Of a DNA stretch of 64,000 bases, positions 43,810 to 53,426 are shown one piece after another. The translations under genes were made by a program, and so were the position numbers. Source of the DNA: Mogibacterium sp. (lineage in GTDB: Bacteria > Bacillota > Clostridia > Peptostreptococcales > Anaerovoracaceae); NCBI GenBank assembly GCA_017403955.1, contig JAFRDH010000010.1, forward strand, positions 62,001-126,000. The letters run 5' to 3'. Under the pieces are notes generated by a model that worked only from the letters and a program-made list of their open reading frames with translations, had not been told where the DNA came from and made no database searches. The first letter of the stretch is position 1. Each line of letters starts with the position of its first letter.

Positions 43810-45066
43810 TTATGCTTCCTCTTCTTTCTTGTCACCTTTGCGTATGAGCACAGGGTCCGCGCCATTTACGACAGTCTCTTTGGTGATTATGCACTTCGTC
43901 ACATCTTCCTGAGACGGGAGTTCGTACATGATGTCTGTCATGATGCTCTCGAAAATACCTCTTAGACCTCTTGCTCCTGTATTCATCGCAAGAGCCTTTT
44001 CAGCGATCGCTTTGATAGCATCTTCCTCGACCTCAAGTTCGATATCATCCATTGCGAACAGCGTCTGATACTGTCTTACGAGTGAATTCTTAGGCTCAGT
44101 GATGATCCTTATCAGTGCTTTCTCGCTCAGTTCACTCAGTGAAACAGTTACAGGAAGTCTTCCGATCAGTTCCGGGATCAGTCCGAACTTCAGAAGATCC
44201 TCAGGCTGTGCTTTGAGAAGGATATCTTCATCAGCTACATCAAGACTCTCATCATCCTGATTGAATCCGATGACCTTGCTTCCGAGTCTGACTTTGATTA
44301 TTTTGTCAAGTCCGGTGAAAGCTCCGCCACAGATGAACAGAACGTTTTTGGTGTCAAAATGGATGAACTCCTGGTGCGGATGTTTCCGGCCGCCCTGCGG
44401 AGGTACGTTCGCTACAGTTCCTTCGATGATCTTGAGAAGAGCCTGCTGAACGCCTTCACCGCTTACATCTCTTGTGATGGAAGTGTTCTCGGACTTACGG
44501 GCGATCTTGTCGATCTCGTCAACATATATAATGCCCTTCTGAGCTCTTTCAAGGTCTTCATCCGCAGCCTGATACAGTCTGAGAAGAATGTTCTCAACAT
44601 CTTCTCCTACATATCCTGCCTCTGTGAGAGATGTGGCATCCACGATCGCGAATGGTACGTCAAGTATTCTGGCAAGTGTCTGAGCCAGAAGTGTCTTGCC
44701 GCTTCCGGTCGGTCCGAGCATCAGGATATTACTCTTGGTGAGCTCTATAGTGTCCGGATCTTTTACTGCATGCGTTTCAAGGTGTCTGATCCTCTTATAA
44801 TGATTGTAGACGGCTACAGCAAGGCTTCTCTTCGCCGGATCCTGCTCGATAACATAATCATCAAGTTCAGCTTTGATCTCAGCAGGCTTCGGAAGCTTGC
44901 TGCGTTTCTTCCTGCGTACGGAAGTATCTCTGCCTTCCTCGATCATGGACTTGCAAAGATCTATACATTCATTACAAATATAGACATTCGGTCCTACAAC
45001 TATATTGCGGACCTGCGAATTTGTCTTACCGCAAAAAGAGCATACAAGCTCGTTTTTATTTGCCAT
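43810..45066 (-). CDS. clpX: ClpX unfoldase
   Basis: 418 residues. N-terminal zinc-binding domain ([10 protein letters not shown]...YICNEC), Walker A GPTGSGKT, Walker B VDEIDKI, and the IGF-like ClpP-contact loop region ([10 protein letters not shown]). Delivers unfolded proteins to ClpP. It starts 9 bases after clpP. Confidence 0.97.
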   Translation of the reverse strand: MANKNELVCSFCGKTNSQVRNIVVGPNVYICNECIDLCKSMIEEGRDTSVRRKKRSKLPKPAEIKAELDDYVIEQDPAKRSLAVAVYNHYKRIRHLETHAVKDPDTIELTKSNILMLGPTGSGKTLLAQTLARILDVPFAIVDATSLTEAGYVGEDVENILLRLYQAADEDLERAQKGIIYVDEIDKIARKSENTSITRDVSGEGVQQALLKIIEGTVANVPPQGGRKHPHQEFIHFDTKNVLFICGGAFTGLDKIIKVRLGSKVIGFNQDDESLDVADEDILLKAQPEDLLKFGLIPELIGRLPVTVSLSELSEKALIRIITEPKNSLVRQYQTLFAMDDIELEVEEDAIKAIAEKALAMNTGARGLRGIFESIMTDIMYELPSQEDVTKCIITKETVVNGADPVLIRKGDKKEEEA

Positions 45067-45075
45067 TACGACTCC

Positions 45076-45657
45076 TTAGTGCTTTTCGATAACTTTATCT
45101 ATAAGACCATATGCAGCTGCTTCTTCTGCTGACATATAGTTATCTCTGTCTGTGTCTTTTTCGATAGTTTCAAGATCCTGACCGGTTGATTCTGCAAGGA
45201 TCTTATTCAGTTTGTTCTTGATGCTTACGATATGATCAGCTGTGATCTTGATATCTGAAGCCTGTCCCTGGAATCCGCCCAGCGGCTGGTGGATCATGAT
45301 CTCCGCATTAGGAAGAGCATATCTCTTGCCCTTTGTTCCTGCAGAAAGCAGAACAGCGCCCATGCTTGCAGCCATACCCACACAAATAGTGCAGACATCC
45401 GGCTTGATGAATTTCATCGTGTCATAGATCGCAAGTCCGGCTGTGACCATTCCGCCCGGAGAGTTGATATAAATATTGATATCCTTATCCGGATCCTGTG
45501 CCTCGAGGAACAGAAGCTGTGCTACCACTACGCTGGCTGTGTGCTCTGTGATCTCTTCATCGATAAAGATGATCCTGTCTATGAGAAGGCGGGAATAAAT
45601 ATCATACGTGCGTTCTCCCTGGCCTGTCTGCTCGACTACATATGGAATGTAATTCAT
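45076..45657 (-). CDS. clpP: ClpP protease subunit
   Basis: 193 residues. Catalytic Ser in [11 protein letters not shown], His in [11 protein letters not shown] and Asp in the [18 protein letters not shown] region. Forms the tetradecameric proteolytic chamber with ClpX. It lies in the order tig-clpP-clpX-lon. Confidence 0.97.
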   Translation of the reverse strand: MNYIPYVVEQTGQGERTYDIYSRLLIDRIIFIDEEITEHTASVVVAQLLFLEAQDPDKDINIYINSPGGMVTAGLAIYDTMKFIKPDVCTICVGMAASMGAVLLSAGTKGKRYALPNAEIMIHQPLGGFQGQASDIKITADHIVSIKNKLNKILAESTGQDLETIEKDTDRDNYMSAEEAAAYGLIDKVIEKH

Positions 45658-45728
45658 TTTAATTCATTATTCCTTTCGTGTATTAACTTCAAAACTGATC
45701 CGTAAGGCAAGAATTAAATGATATCTCA

Positions 45729-45758
45729 AAATCCGGAGAAGGCTTGTGCCCTCTCCGG
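45729..45758 (-). terminator. terminator after tig
   Basis: CCGGAGA/TCTCCGG stem followed by ATTTTG on the minus strand, in the 135-base gap between tig and clpP. The short T-run suggests partial termination. Confidence 0.6.
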
Positions 45759-45792
45759 TGATAAAGATCATATTCAATTCGGCAAAAGATCA

Positions 45793-47106
45793 TTATGCCT
45801 CTTCAGTTTCTTCTTTTTTCGCTACCTGAACAGCCTTATCGAATATGAATTCGATAGTCTTCTTGGTCAGAGCATCTTCCTTGAAGTAATCTTCGGTGCT
45901 ATCGCCGGCCATCTTCTTGACCTGATCTACATCCATTCCGTACTGAACTCCGAACTCTTCCATAAGAGCTTCGACCTCTTCAGCTGTTACTTCGAGATTT
46001 GCAAGTCTTGCAACGTTCTTGAGAAGGATTCTTGTGATGACTCTCTTCTCAGCATCTGTCTTGGCTTCTTCTCTTACTTCTTCGATAGTCTTTCCAAGGA
46101 ACTCCATGTACTGCTTAAGGCTGAGGCCCTGTGCCTGGAGGCTCTGATTCATATCGTAGAGCATGTTTTCGATCTCGTTCTTGACCATGACCTCTGGAAC
46201 TTCGATATCGTTTGCCTTGACGAGTGCCTCAAGAGCTCTGTCCTTCATAACGGACATATCTGTTTCAGCTGCCTGCTCCTGAAGTTTCTTCTGGAGATCT
46301 GCTTTGTACTCTTCAAGAGTCTCGAATTCGCTTACATCGCTTGCAAGTTCGTCATCGATCTCAGGGAGTATCTCGTTCTTGATTTCATGGATCTTGCACT
46401 TGAAGAGAGCTTCTTTTCCGGCAAGTTCTTCAGCATGATAGTCTTCTGGGAATGTAACGACAACGTCAACTTCCTCACCGGCATCCTTGCCTTCGAGCTG
46501 TTCTTCAAAACCAGGGATGAACTGTCCGCTTCCGAGCTTGAGCTCAAAATTCTCTGCAGTTCCGCCTGCAAAGTTCTCGCCGTCTACGCTTCCTTCGAAG
46601 TCGATGATAACTGTGTCACCGTTTTCAGACTTGCGACCCTCAACAGCTTCCATTCTGGCCTGCTGCTTCTGAACTTTCTCAAGTTCTGCCTGAACTTCCT
46701 TCTCACCGATAACTGTCTCAATTTTCTCGATTTCGAGTCCTTCAAAATTAACAGACTCGAGCTCAGGGAATACCTGAACAGATCCTGTAATAACTACAGG
46801 CTCACCCTTTTTGATTTCTGGAGCATCAAGCGAAGGCTGGGAAACAACTTCAATGCCGAGTTCCTTGATAGCGTCGTAGTAGCCATTCTCAAGCAGATTG
46901 TTCAGTGCCTCATCCCAGAAAATGTCATGTCCGTAATAATTCTCGATGATCTTTCTTGGAGCCTTGCCCTTGCGGAATCCGTCAACTGAGAATTTGTTTC
47001 TGTTTGCAAGATATGCCTTGTTAAGAGCATCATTGAACTCTTCTGCGCTGAACTCGATGTTGAATTTTACAACTCCGTTCTCCTTTGATACCTGTGTTGC
47101 CTTCAT
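45793..47106 (-). CDS. tig: trigger factor
   Basis: 437 residues: ribosome-binding domain with the GFRKGKAPRKIIENYYG signature, PPIase FKBP-like domain (about 150-245) and a long helical C-terminal chaperone domain. First folding helper for nascent chains; heads the tig-clpP-clpX-lon block. ATG with ACGGAGGAAC upstream. Confidence 0.97.
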   Translation of the reverse strand: MKATQVSKENGVVKFNIEFSAEEFNDALNKAYLANRNKFSVDGFRKGKAPRKIIENYYGHDIFWDEALNNLLENGYYDAIKELGIEVVSQPSLDAPEIKKGEPVVITGSVQVFPELESVNFEGLEIEKIETVIGEKEVQAELEKVQKQQARMEAVEGRKSENGDTVIIDFEGSVDGENFAGGTAENFELKLGSGQFIPGFEEQLEGKDAGEEVDVVVTFPEDYHAEELAGKEALFKCKIHEIKNEILPEIDDELASDVSEFETLEEYKADLQKKLQEQAAETDMSVMKDRALEALVKANDIEVPEVMVKNEIENMLYDMNQSLQAQGLSLKQYMEFLGKTIEEVREEAKTDAEKRVITRILLKNVARLANLEVTAEEVEALMEEFGVQYGMDVDQVKKMAGDSTEDYFKEDALTKKTIEFIFDKAVQVAKKEETEEA

Positions 47107-47173
47107 GTGAAATGTTCCTCCGTTTTATTTAAATATAATTATTGATAAAGTTGCGGTCTTGACCAGTAATTAA

Positions 47174-47794
47174 CTATTTCCTGATCTCTGTCGCTCTCTG
47201 TAGCTTGGATTTGTTCTCAGGAGCAAGTTCATATTTGCTCTGAATGAGATTTGCCAGAGCGATGAAGTCATCTTCATCGCCGTAATACCATTCTACTTCC
47301 AGCTCGCATACAGGAACCGAGTATCCGTCAATATGATGGATCAGTCCCTCATCAACAGAGATGCAGCTGATCGATTTTCCGGTATCCACCTTGAATTGTT
47401 TTCTGACATAGTCCATGCTTATTGTTCTGACAAGCTTGCGGTCTCCTGCAGCCTGGTAAAGAACATCATATGCATCGCTCGAGATGAACAATCTGATATC
47501 CGGGTGCTCCGCAAATCGTTCATCATTTACTACCAGATTGAATTCCTCGCGCCTGTAAAGTCCGTCAGTGACATCAACATCCCACTTGATAGTAGCGGTG
47601 ATCCTTTCGTTCTCCTGACGGATCCTGTAGGCTATCCCCCGTTTTCTGAAATCCTGATCCGGAGTATCAAAATATGAAGCATGCATGTCGATCGTCTCAA
47701 CAGCATCTAGTCCCATCTTATTGATTTCAGCGTTCTCGACTATTTTGTCAAACACTGAAGCGTCTTTAAGACTGAATTTGAATTCTGTTTCCAT
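47174..47794 (-). CDS. CYTH domain protein
   Basis: 206 residues. Begins with the E-x-E-x-K signature METEFKF and keeps alternating charged strands of the triphosphate tunnel (RKRGIAYRIRQEN, RITATIKWDV, CELEVEWYYGD). Likely an inorganic triphosphatase or related enzyme; the substrate cannot be told from sequence. Confidence 0.9.
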   Translation of the reverse strand: METEFKFSLKDASVFDKIVENAEINKMGLDAVETIDMHASYFDTPDQDFRKRGIAYRIRQENERITATIKWDVDVTDGLYRREEFNLVVNDERFAEHPDIRLFISSDAYDVLYQAAGDRKLVRTISMDYVRKQFKVDTGKSISCISVDEGLIHHIDGYSVPVCELEVEWYYGDEDDFIALANLIQSKYELAPENKSKLQRATEIRK

Positions 47795-47872
47795 ATAAGC
47801 TCCTGACTGTCAATTCGTATTATCGTGCGAATAATCTGTATCTTTCACGCGAATAAAACGCACAGCTTATTG

Positions 47873-47901
47873 ATTGTACTAGAAAATCAATTAATCTTCA
47901 A
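47873..47901 (-). promoter_or_regulatory. promoter of the CYTH gene
   Basis: Minus strand TTGAAG (47896-47901, inside the last codons of murI), 17-base spacer, TACAAT (47873-47878). Confidence 0.6.
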
Positions 47902-48691
47902 GTTTTATAAATTTAATCTTAAAATCTGTTCCTGCAAAAAGCAAATCGGTCATAGCTATGAAGTTCTCTGAGAGATCGCTGGCATAGTATCTGTCTCTGA
48001 GTTCCGAGCCTTTTGCCAGCATATCATTCTCCGTAAGGATCTTTGCTGCGTCTTTGATAACCTCTGCTGAAGAATTATAAAGTTTGATACCCGGATAATG
48101 CTTCCTGATGTGTTTTGCTACGAGGGGATAATGCGTGCATCCGAGAATCAGATGGTCAAAGTCATGATCCCTGACAAAATCGTCCATGTAGTGTTTGACT
48201 GTAAGTTCCATTATCTCAGAATCTGTGAACCCTTCTTCGATGAGAGGGACCAGTGCCGGACAGGCAAGGCTGTAAACCTGCATCTCAGGATCAAGGGATT
48301 TGAGGCTTCTGCCGTAAATGTCGCTTTTTATGGTAGCCTTTGTCGCAATTACGCCTACACGTTTGCATCCATCGCTGACGACTCTTCTTACTGTAGGCTC
48401 GATAACGCCCAGGATCGGGATCTCAGGATATCTCTCTCTCAGCGAATCGAGCGCCCACGAAGTTACAGTATTGCAAGCGATGATTATCATTTTGGGATTT
48501 TTGCTGACAAGATAATCTACTATCTGTGTCGCAAAAGTTTTGATTGTTTCAGGAGACTTGCTTCCGTATGGTGTTCTCGCTGTGTCTCCGTAGTATATTA
48601 CCTTTTCTTCGGGAAGTCTTTTGTGCAGTTCATGAACTGATGTCAGTCCACCAAGACCTGAATCAAAGAATCCGATTGGTCTGTTGTCCAT
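47891..48691 (-). CDS. murI: glutamate racemase
   Basis: 266 residues from ATG 48689-48691 (AAGAGG 9 bases before). Makes D-glutamate for peptidoglycan. The two catalytic cysteines are in IACNTVTS and LGCTHYPL; the DSGLGGLTS start is typical. It follows the beta-CASP gene by 25 bases. Confidence 0.96.
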   Translation of the reverse strand: MDNRPIGFFDSGLGGLTSVHELHKRLPEEKVIYYGDTARTPYGSKSPETIKTFATQIVDYLVSKNPKMIIIACNTVTSWALDSLRERYPEIPILGVIEPTVRRVVSDGCKRVGVIATKATIKSDIYGRSLKSLDPEMQVYSLACPALVPLIEEGFTDSEIMELTVKHYMDDFVRDHDFDHLILGCTHYPLVAKHIRKHYPGIKLYNSSAEVIKDAAKILTENDMLAKGSELRDRYYASDLSENFIAMTDLLFAGTDFKIKFIKLED

Positions 48692-48716
48692 CTGCAATAC
48701 CTCTTAGTTGTATAGA

Positions 48717-50336
48717 TTATTTGTATTTCTCAAGCAGCTCATTGAGCTCTCTTGTAAGCTTTTTGATTTCTTTGTTAGAACGTCCCTGTTCATTTTCGAT
48801 AAGGTGAACAAGCTTACTCTGTGTCTTGCGGAGTTCTTCATAAACTGCATTGTATTTCGTGCCGGAAGACTTGACTTCCACACCACCCTGTGCCTGTTTC
48901 CTGATGACCGGAACGACAGGCTCCTGATGTACGAGTTTGCAGTCAATCAGATCCCACACTTCACCGCTGTAAGGAGCAACGGCCGGCTTTCCGATAATGC
49001 GTGAAGCCTCTTCGGCGAACGACTCAACGACTTTGTCCTCACCATGATTTACAAACAGCTGGATCTTAGGCTGCGTGTTCTTGAGCCATGACAGGAGCAT
49101 ATTCTCATCGGCATGACTGCTGAAAGCCTCGACTCTTGTGATCTCCGCTCTGACCTGGATATCTTCTCCGAATAGCTTTACTACAGGAGCGCCCTCGAGC
49201 AATTTGGCTCCGACTGTCTCCCTGCTCTGGTAGCCGACGAACAGAATAGTACATTCCGGTCTCCATAGATTATGCTTAAGGTGATGTCTGATCCTGCCGG
49301 CTTCACACATTCCCGACGCTGAGATAATGACCTTAGGTGTATTGTTCTCATTGATCATTTTGGATTCGTCGCTCGATACCGACAGCTCAAGATCCGGGAA
49401 AGTGACCGGGTTGATACCGCTCTTGAGAAGCGCTATAGCCTCATCGTCATAGTATTCGTACATTTCTGTACTATATATATTAGTTGCCTCGACTGCAAGC
49501 GGGCTGTCTACTATTACAGGGAAATTAGCATGATTTCTGATCAGGCCTTTGTCCTTGATGATCCTGATATAGTAAAGCAGTTCCTGTGTTCTTCCTACAG
49601 CGAAAGCAGGGATGACAACATTGCCTCCTCTGTCAAGAGTCCTCTGGATAACAGATGTCAGCGTTCCGATATAATCAGGCTTCTCAGCATGGAGTCTGTT
49701 GCCGTATGTAGATTCAATAACTGTGTAATCTGCCTGAGGAGGTGTCTTAGGCGCATTGATGAGAGGCTTGTCAAAATTGCCAAGGTCTCCGGAGAACAAT
49801 ATGGTACGTTCTTCACCATTCTCCCTGAGTTTAAAGAAAACACTTGATGACCCGAGAAGATGTCCGGCATCTGTATAATTGATAGTTACATCATCAAAAA
49901 TCTCAACATCCTGTTCGTAGCCGGCGGTTCTGAAGAGCTTCATAGTATTCTGTGCGTCTTCAGTCGTATAAAGCGGCACGTAATCTTCGCGTCCTGCTCT
50001 CCTGCCTTTACGGTTTCTCCATTGCGCTTCAAATTCCTGTATATGAGCGGAATCAAGAAGCATTATACTGCACAGTTCACGAGTAGCTGCAGTTGAATAG
50101 ATCGGTCCGTTATAGCCATTTGCAACGAGGAAAGGAAGTTTTCCGGTATGGTCGATATGAGCATGAGTGATGACAATTGCATCAATATCGTCAGGAGCTA
50201 CCGGGATCGCAATATTCTCGAAGATATCAGCGCCCTGCTCCATTCCGCAATCGACAATAATATGTTTGCCATTTATCTCAAGCATGGAACATGAGCCTGT
50301 TACCTCATGAGTAGCACCGATAAATGTGATTTTCAT
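48717..50336 (-). CDS. beta-CASP metallo-beta-lactamase RNA nuclease-like protein
   Basis: 539 residues. Metal motif HAHIDHTG, then ISASGMCEAGRI and the RNA-metabolising C-terminal histidine segment SHADENMLLSW plus LFVNHGED: the CPSF73-like group distinct from RNase J. The last 40 residues are a charged helix. Predicted RNA processing or decay enzyme; exact target unknown. Confidence 0.9.
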   Translation of the reverse strand: MKITFIGATHEVTGSCSMLEINGKHIIVDCGMEQGADIFENIAIPVAPDDIDAIVITHAHIDHTGKLPFLVANGYNGPIYSTAATRELCSIMLLDSAHIQEFEAQWRNRKGRRAGREDYVPLYTTEDAQNTMKLFRTAGYEQDVEIFDDVTINYTDAGHLLGSSSVFFKLRENGEERTILFSGDLGNFDKPLINAPKTPPQADYTVIESTYGNRLHAEKPDYIGTLTSVIQRTLDRGGNVVIPAFAVGRTQELLYYIRIIKDKGLIRNHANFPVIVDSPLAVEATNIYSTEMYEYYDDEAIALLKSGINPVTFPDLELSVSSDESKMINENNTPKVIISASGMCEAGRIRHHLKHNLWRPECTILFVGYQSRETVGAKLLEGAPVVKLFGEDIQVRAEITRVEAFSSHADENMLLSWLKNTQPKIQLFVNHGEDKVVESFAEEASRIIGKPAVAPYSGEVWDLIDCKLVHQEPVVPVIRKQAQGGVEVKSSGTKYNAVYEELRKTQSKLVHLIENEQGRSNKEIKKLTRELNELLEKYK

Positions 50337-50380
50337 ATAAATCGCCTCCGAATCAAAAGATAAACATAATTAGACAAATT

Positions 50381-50389
50381 ATTATAACA
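50381..50389 (-). promoter_or_regulatory. extended -10 promoter of the beta-CASP/murI unit
   Basis: Minus strand TGTTATAAT, about 45 bases before the start, no clear -35. The bases 50390-50479 between it and the CIRCE element show nothing recognisable. Confidence 0.5.
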
Positions 50390-50479
50390 TGAAAAAAGCT
50401 CATTGCTCATACTTTGAGAAGAAATTGTTACGAGCAGATAACGGCATCACAAAATCTTCACAGTATTTTTTGATTTTTG

Positions 50480-50506
50480 TTAGCACTCAGTATTGACGAG
50501 TGCTAA
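50480..50506. promoter_or_regulatory. CIRCE operator (HrcA site)
   Basis: TTAGCACTC, 9-base spacer, GAGTGCTAA: an exact match to the CIRCE consensus. It overlaps the -35 box and part of the spacer of the hsp20 promoter, so HrcA repression is expected; hrcA is not in the window. Confidence 0.95.
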
Positions 50507-50521
50507 CAAAAGTGTTATAAC
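50493..50521 (+). promoter_or_regulatory. promoter of hsp20
   Basis: TTGACG (50493-50498), 17-base spacer, TATAAC (50516-50521), overlapped by CIRCE. It gives a leader of about 100 bases containing GC-rich inverted segments (CATCCGG/CCGGATG). Confidence 0.8.
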
Positions 50522-50629
50522 ATAATCGTCAAGAGAAAAGACATCCGGAACGGTCTTATGAGGCCGGATGAATCAGGATCCGGATGCATCAAACAGTCAA
50601 AAATGATCAATATATAAGGAGGCTATACT

Positions 50630-51073
50630 ATGTTCTATCCAACACTTTTCAACGATGACTTTTTCGAAGATTTTATGGGATTCGGTTTTCCGGGATTCAG
50701 AGATGCTGATCACGCAGGTCGTAAGCATGTCACAGGACTTATGAAGACTGATGTTCATGACAATAACGGCAACTATGAGCTTGATATAGATCTGCCTGGA
50801 TTCAAGAAAGATGAGATCAGCCTTACACTTGATAAGGGTTATCTGATCGTTGGTGCAGTCAAGACAGTCAATGAAGATGAAAAAGACAGTCGCGGCAAGC
50901 TTCTGCGTCAGGAAAGATATTCCGGAGCTATGCAGAGAAGCTTCTATGTAGGCGACTCGATCAATGAAACTGATGTTAAGGCTAAGTTCGAAGACGGAGT
51001 ACTCACACTCACCTTCCCTAAGGAAAAGGAACCTGTAATCCCTGAGAAGAAGACTATCATGATCGAGGGTTAA
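50630..51073 (+). CDS. Hsp20 small heat-shock protein
   Basis: 147 residues, alpha-crystallin domain (about 40-140) with the LPGFKKDEISLTLDKGYLIV strand and the GVLTLTFPKE motif. An ATP-independent holdase that keeps unfolding proteins soluble. ATG with ATAAGGAGGCTATACT. A single gene under CIRCE. Confidence 0.96.
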   Translation: MFYPTLFNDDFFEDFMGFGFPGFRDADHAGRKHVTGLMKTDVHDNNGNYELDIDLPGFKKDEISLTLDKGYLIVGAVKTVNEDEKDSRGKLLRQERYSGAMQRSFYVGDSINETDVKAKFEDGVLTLTFPKEKEPVIPEKKTIMIEG

Positions 51074-51095
51074 TTACAGATAGACCGGATTTGAA

Positions 51096-51137
51096 AAGGC
51101 GGTGCCCGGATGGCCGGATGGCACCGCCTTATTTTTT
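51096..51137. terminator. bidirectional terminator
   Basis: AAGGCGGTGCC / GGCACCGCCTT, an 11-bp stem with ATTTTTT on the plus side and TTTTC on the minus side, between the convergent hsp20 and aconitase X units. Confidence 0.9.
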
Positions 51138-51579
51138 ATCCTACAAGTACTGTTCCGTCTTCTTGTATAACTACATTCATTCCGTCTTTTACATAATCAA
51201 GGAATTCCTGCCCCAGTGAGTCTACTACCGGCATTCTCACGTTATCGAGCCATACATCTGCAAGCACTGCTCCTGCAGCAGCCAGAGAGTCGATCGGATT
51301 TGAGAAAAGCATGCAGGCTGGCTGTCTTCCCATTGAGCATGCGCAGTACAGAACCAGTCCTCCTGTCGTCGAGCCGATGGTCTGCGGAAGGCAAAGCGCC
51401 TTTCCTGCCATCTGCTTGCCGTAAAGATCAGGGTTATTCTGGTCCCCGCATGTAGCCTTCTTATCACCGAACTGAAGAGCTTTCTGGAATGAGGCAAGTG
51501 TATTCAGTCCCTGATGCGAAACCAGAACTTCAGCGGCAATCCTTCCGGGTACAACGACCCTTCCTTTGAACGCTTTCAT
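51136..51579 (-). CDS. aconitase X small (swivel, DUF126) subunit
   Basis: 147 residues: the DUF126 swivel domain with the catalytic-loop motif LPQTIGSTTGG and GLVLYCACSMGRQPACMLF. With the large subunit one base upstream it makes a two-chain aconitase X dehydratase. Known members dehydrate cis-3-hydroxy-L-proline (bacteria) or phosphomevalonate (archaea). Confidence 0.92.
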   Translation of the reverse strand: MKAFKGRVVVPGRIAAEVLVSHQGLNTLASFQKALQFGDKKATCGDQNNPDLYGKQMAGKALCLPQTIGSTTGGLVLYCACSMGRQPACMLFSNPIDSLAAAGAVLADVWLDNVRMPVVDSLGQEFLDYVKDGMNVVIQEDGTVLVG

Positions 51580-51580
51580 A

Positions 51581-52867
51581 TCACTTCCCTCCCTTCGTCA
51601 GCTGATCGAGTATCTCATCGTCCGTATAATAACGCGCAGACGTATATGTACGGAGTTTATTACTGGAAGTAATGACCGGCATTTTCTCGCTCAGCGGATT
51701 GTTCATATACATGAGCGGGCAAATATATGAAGTGATGACTCCGGTCGCTTTGAGTCTGTCAGCATAAGGTGTCCTGGCGAATTTCTCAAGAACATCAGGA
51801 GCTGCAGTGAACACAGTAGGAACTGTGACTTTCTCCTGGCCGCTCATCGCAAGACCCTTCTCTATCTTGTCGGTCCAGTCCTTGAGCTGTTGGAGACTCA
51901 TATGAGGACATCCCATGAAGCAAAGTTTCGGAGAAGCATCTTTGTTCTTCCAGATCACAGGATAGTCTCTGTACACGCGCTCAAGCTCTGCATCATCGAT
52001 AACATATACTTTCGCATCAGGCTTGATCAGATCTTCACCGTACTTTACGGCTTCAGGCGTCAGTCCGTCAATATGGTACAGACCGACAGCACCGTTCGAG
52101 GCCGTTGCAGCGCCGAAGTCCTTAAGATACGTGCATGCCTCATCATCAAGAACATTGCCCAGCCATTTGTCGAGGCCTTTGACATAAGGGACATCTTCCA
52201 TGACCTTCATGCCGATTGCTGATCCGAGAAGTTGTGCCTCAGGTTTCTTTTCAGTTCTGACCTCAACGATCCAGTCAGCTTTTCTTCCCTCGTCGGTAAG
52301 AAGCCCGAACTTTGGCACGAACCCGATGACTGAGCCCATGAGATCGATGATACCGGAGTTACGATTGCATCTTGCTCCTAGTACAGAGTTTGCATATACT
52401 ACAGCAGATGATTCAGACCAACTGAGAACATCGCCGAACTCAGGTTTATTGCCTACTTCGTCCATGTAGCATGTGCAGGTAAAAGCTTTGTCCGAGAGTA
52501 ACCCCAGCTCGCGGAGCTGTTTCTCATAGTCCTTCTGTCTGCTGTACATGAAATGTTTAAAGACAATATTCTGTGCAAAATTACTCGGAACGTTTTTGTC
52601 CAGCGGTTTTGGATCAACAGTGAACTTCTGTCCTGAAGGTGCGCCAGCCTCAATAAGCTTATCCATCAGTTCGTAAACCGGGCCGAGAGCCTTCAGTCCG
52701 AAAGATGTGACAAGATGGTTATATTTGCTGCTTACAGGAACCATCTCATCGGCTCCGAAGAGTTCACCATATCTGACCAGCGATTCCATTACTTTGGCCA
52801 GTGTTTCGCCTTTAGATCCTTCAAGCAGTGCTTTCTGCTCTTCTGTCAACTTCATCTTGTAGTCCAA
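51581..52867 (-). CDS. aconitase X large (catalytic, DUF521) subunit
   Basis: About 428 residues. Conserved stretches CTCYMDEVGNKPEFGD, WSESSAVVYANSVLGAR and CFMGCPHMS carry the cysteines that hold the Fe-S cluster or metal. A TTG start at 52867 lies behind GGGAG/GAGGTG; the ATG at 52855 (MKLTEEQKALLEG) matches the family N-terminus but has no ribosome site. Metabolite unproven; hydroxyproline is plausible given the many proline peptidases in the window. Confidence 0.92.
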   Translation of the reverse strand: MDYKMKLTEEQKALLEGSKGETLAKVMESLVRYGELFGADEMVPVSSKYNHLVTSFGLKALGPVYELMDKLIEAGAPSGQKFTVDPKPLDKNVPSNFAQNIVFKHFMYSRQKDYEKQLRELGLLSDKAFTCTCYMDEVGNKPEFGDVLSWSESSAVVYANSVLGARCNRNSGIIDLMGSVIGFVPKFGLLTDEGRKADWIVEVRTEKKPEAQLLGSAIGMKVMEDVPYVKGLDKWLGNVLDDEACTYLKDFGAATASNGAVGLYHIDGLTPEAVKYGEDLIKPDAKVYVIDDAELERVYRDYPVIWKNKDASPKLCFMGCPHMSLQQLKDWTDKIEKGLAMSGQEKVTVPTVFTAAPDVLEKFARTPYADRLKATGVITSYICPLMYMNNPLSEKMPVITSSNKLRTYTSARYYTDDEILDQLTKGGK

Positions 52868-52883
52868 AACACCTCATCTCCCT

Positions 52884-53417
52884 TCATTCTTTAAGCCATT
52901 TGCGAACATAATCAAATGCAGCGTCCTCTCCTTCATCCTTAAGAACGCGCAGCATTTCCTCGATCTCGGCTCCTGTTTCGGGGTGGATCATAGTCCATTT
53001 CTTAGCCTTGACATAATAGTCATAGGCTGCCGAATCGGTGTATTTATCTTTGAGATAAATCTTGCACGCAGCGACTCTGTCACAAAACATTTCAGCTACG
53101 TATTTTTTCGGCATCCGATTACCGCCGAATCCGACTGAGCCGTCTTCGTTTATCACATAATCGATCCAGTATTCAAAGTGGTGTTTGTTGCGGCCCTTAT
53201 GATGGAGCCAGGCTTTCGATACACCTGTCTGTCTTCGCTCAGCATCGTTAGGACTTCTTGTTCCCTGATAATAATAAGCCCCCCGCCAGAATTCGACAGG
53301 CGAATACTTACTGAGATCATGCATCAGCCCCTGTTTGACCAGGCCGAGTCTGATACAGTATTTGCGTACAAGTCTGCGATGCTCTGTAATGGTTTTAAAA
53401 TGTTTGACCGGGTGCAT
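52884..53417 (-). CDS. DUF5662 family protein
   Basis: 177 residues rich in His, Tyr, Trp and Lys. Conserved HDLSKYSPVEFWRGAYYYQG and KAWLHHKGRNKHHFEYW, with many histidines that could bind metal in an HD-like manner. Function not known. It stands between a STAS protein and aconitase X in one leftward unit (gaps 9 and 16 bases). Confidence 0.85.
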   Translation of the reverse strand: MHPVKHFKTITEHRRLVRKYCIRLGLVKQGLMHDLSKYSPVEFWRGAYYYQGTRSPNDAERRQTGVSKAWLHHKGRNKHHFEYWIDYVINEDGSVGFGGNRMPKKYVAEMFCDRVAACKIYLKDKYTDSAAYDYYVKAKKWTMIHPETGAEIEEMLRVLKDEGEDAAFDYVRKWLKE

Positions 53418-53426
53418 CTTTGGCTC

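Noticed and set aside
45718-46989. 420-codon open frame on the plus strand opposite tig
   Set aside because: Antisense shadow: rich in Leu, Phe, Ser and Cys, no ribosome site, while tig on the minus strand is certain.
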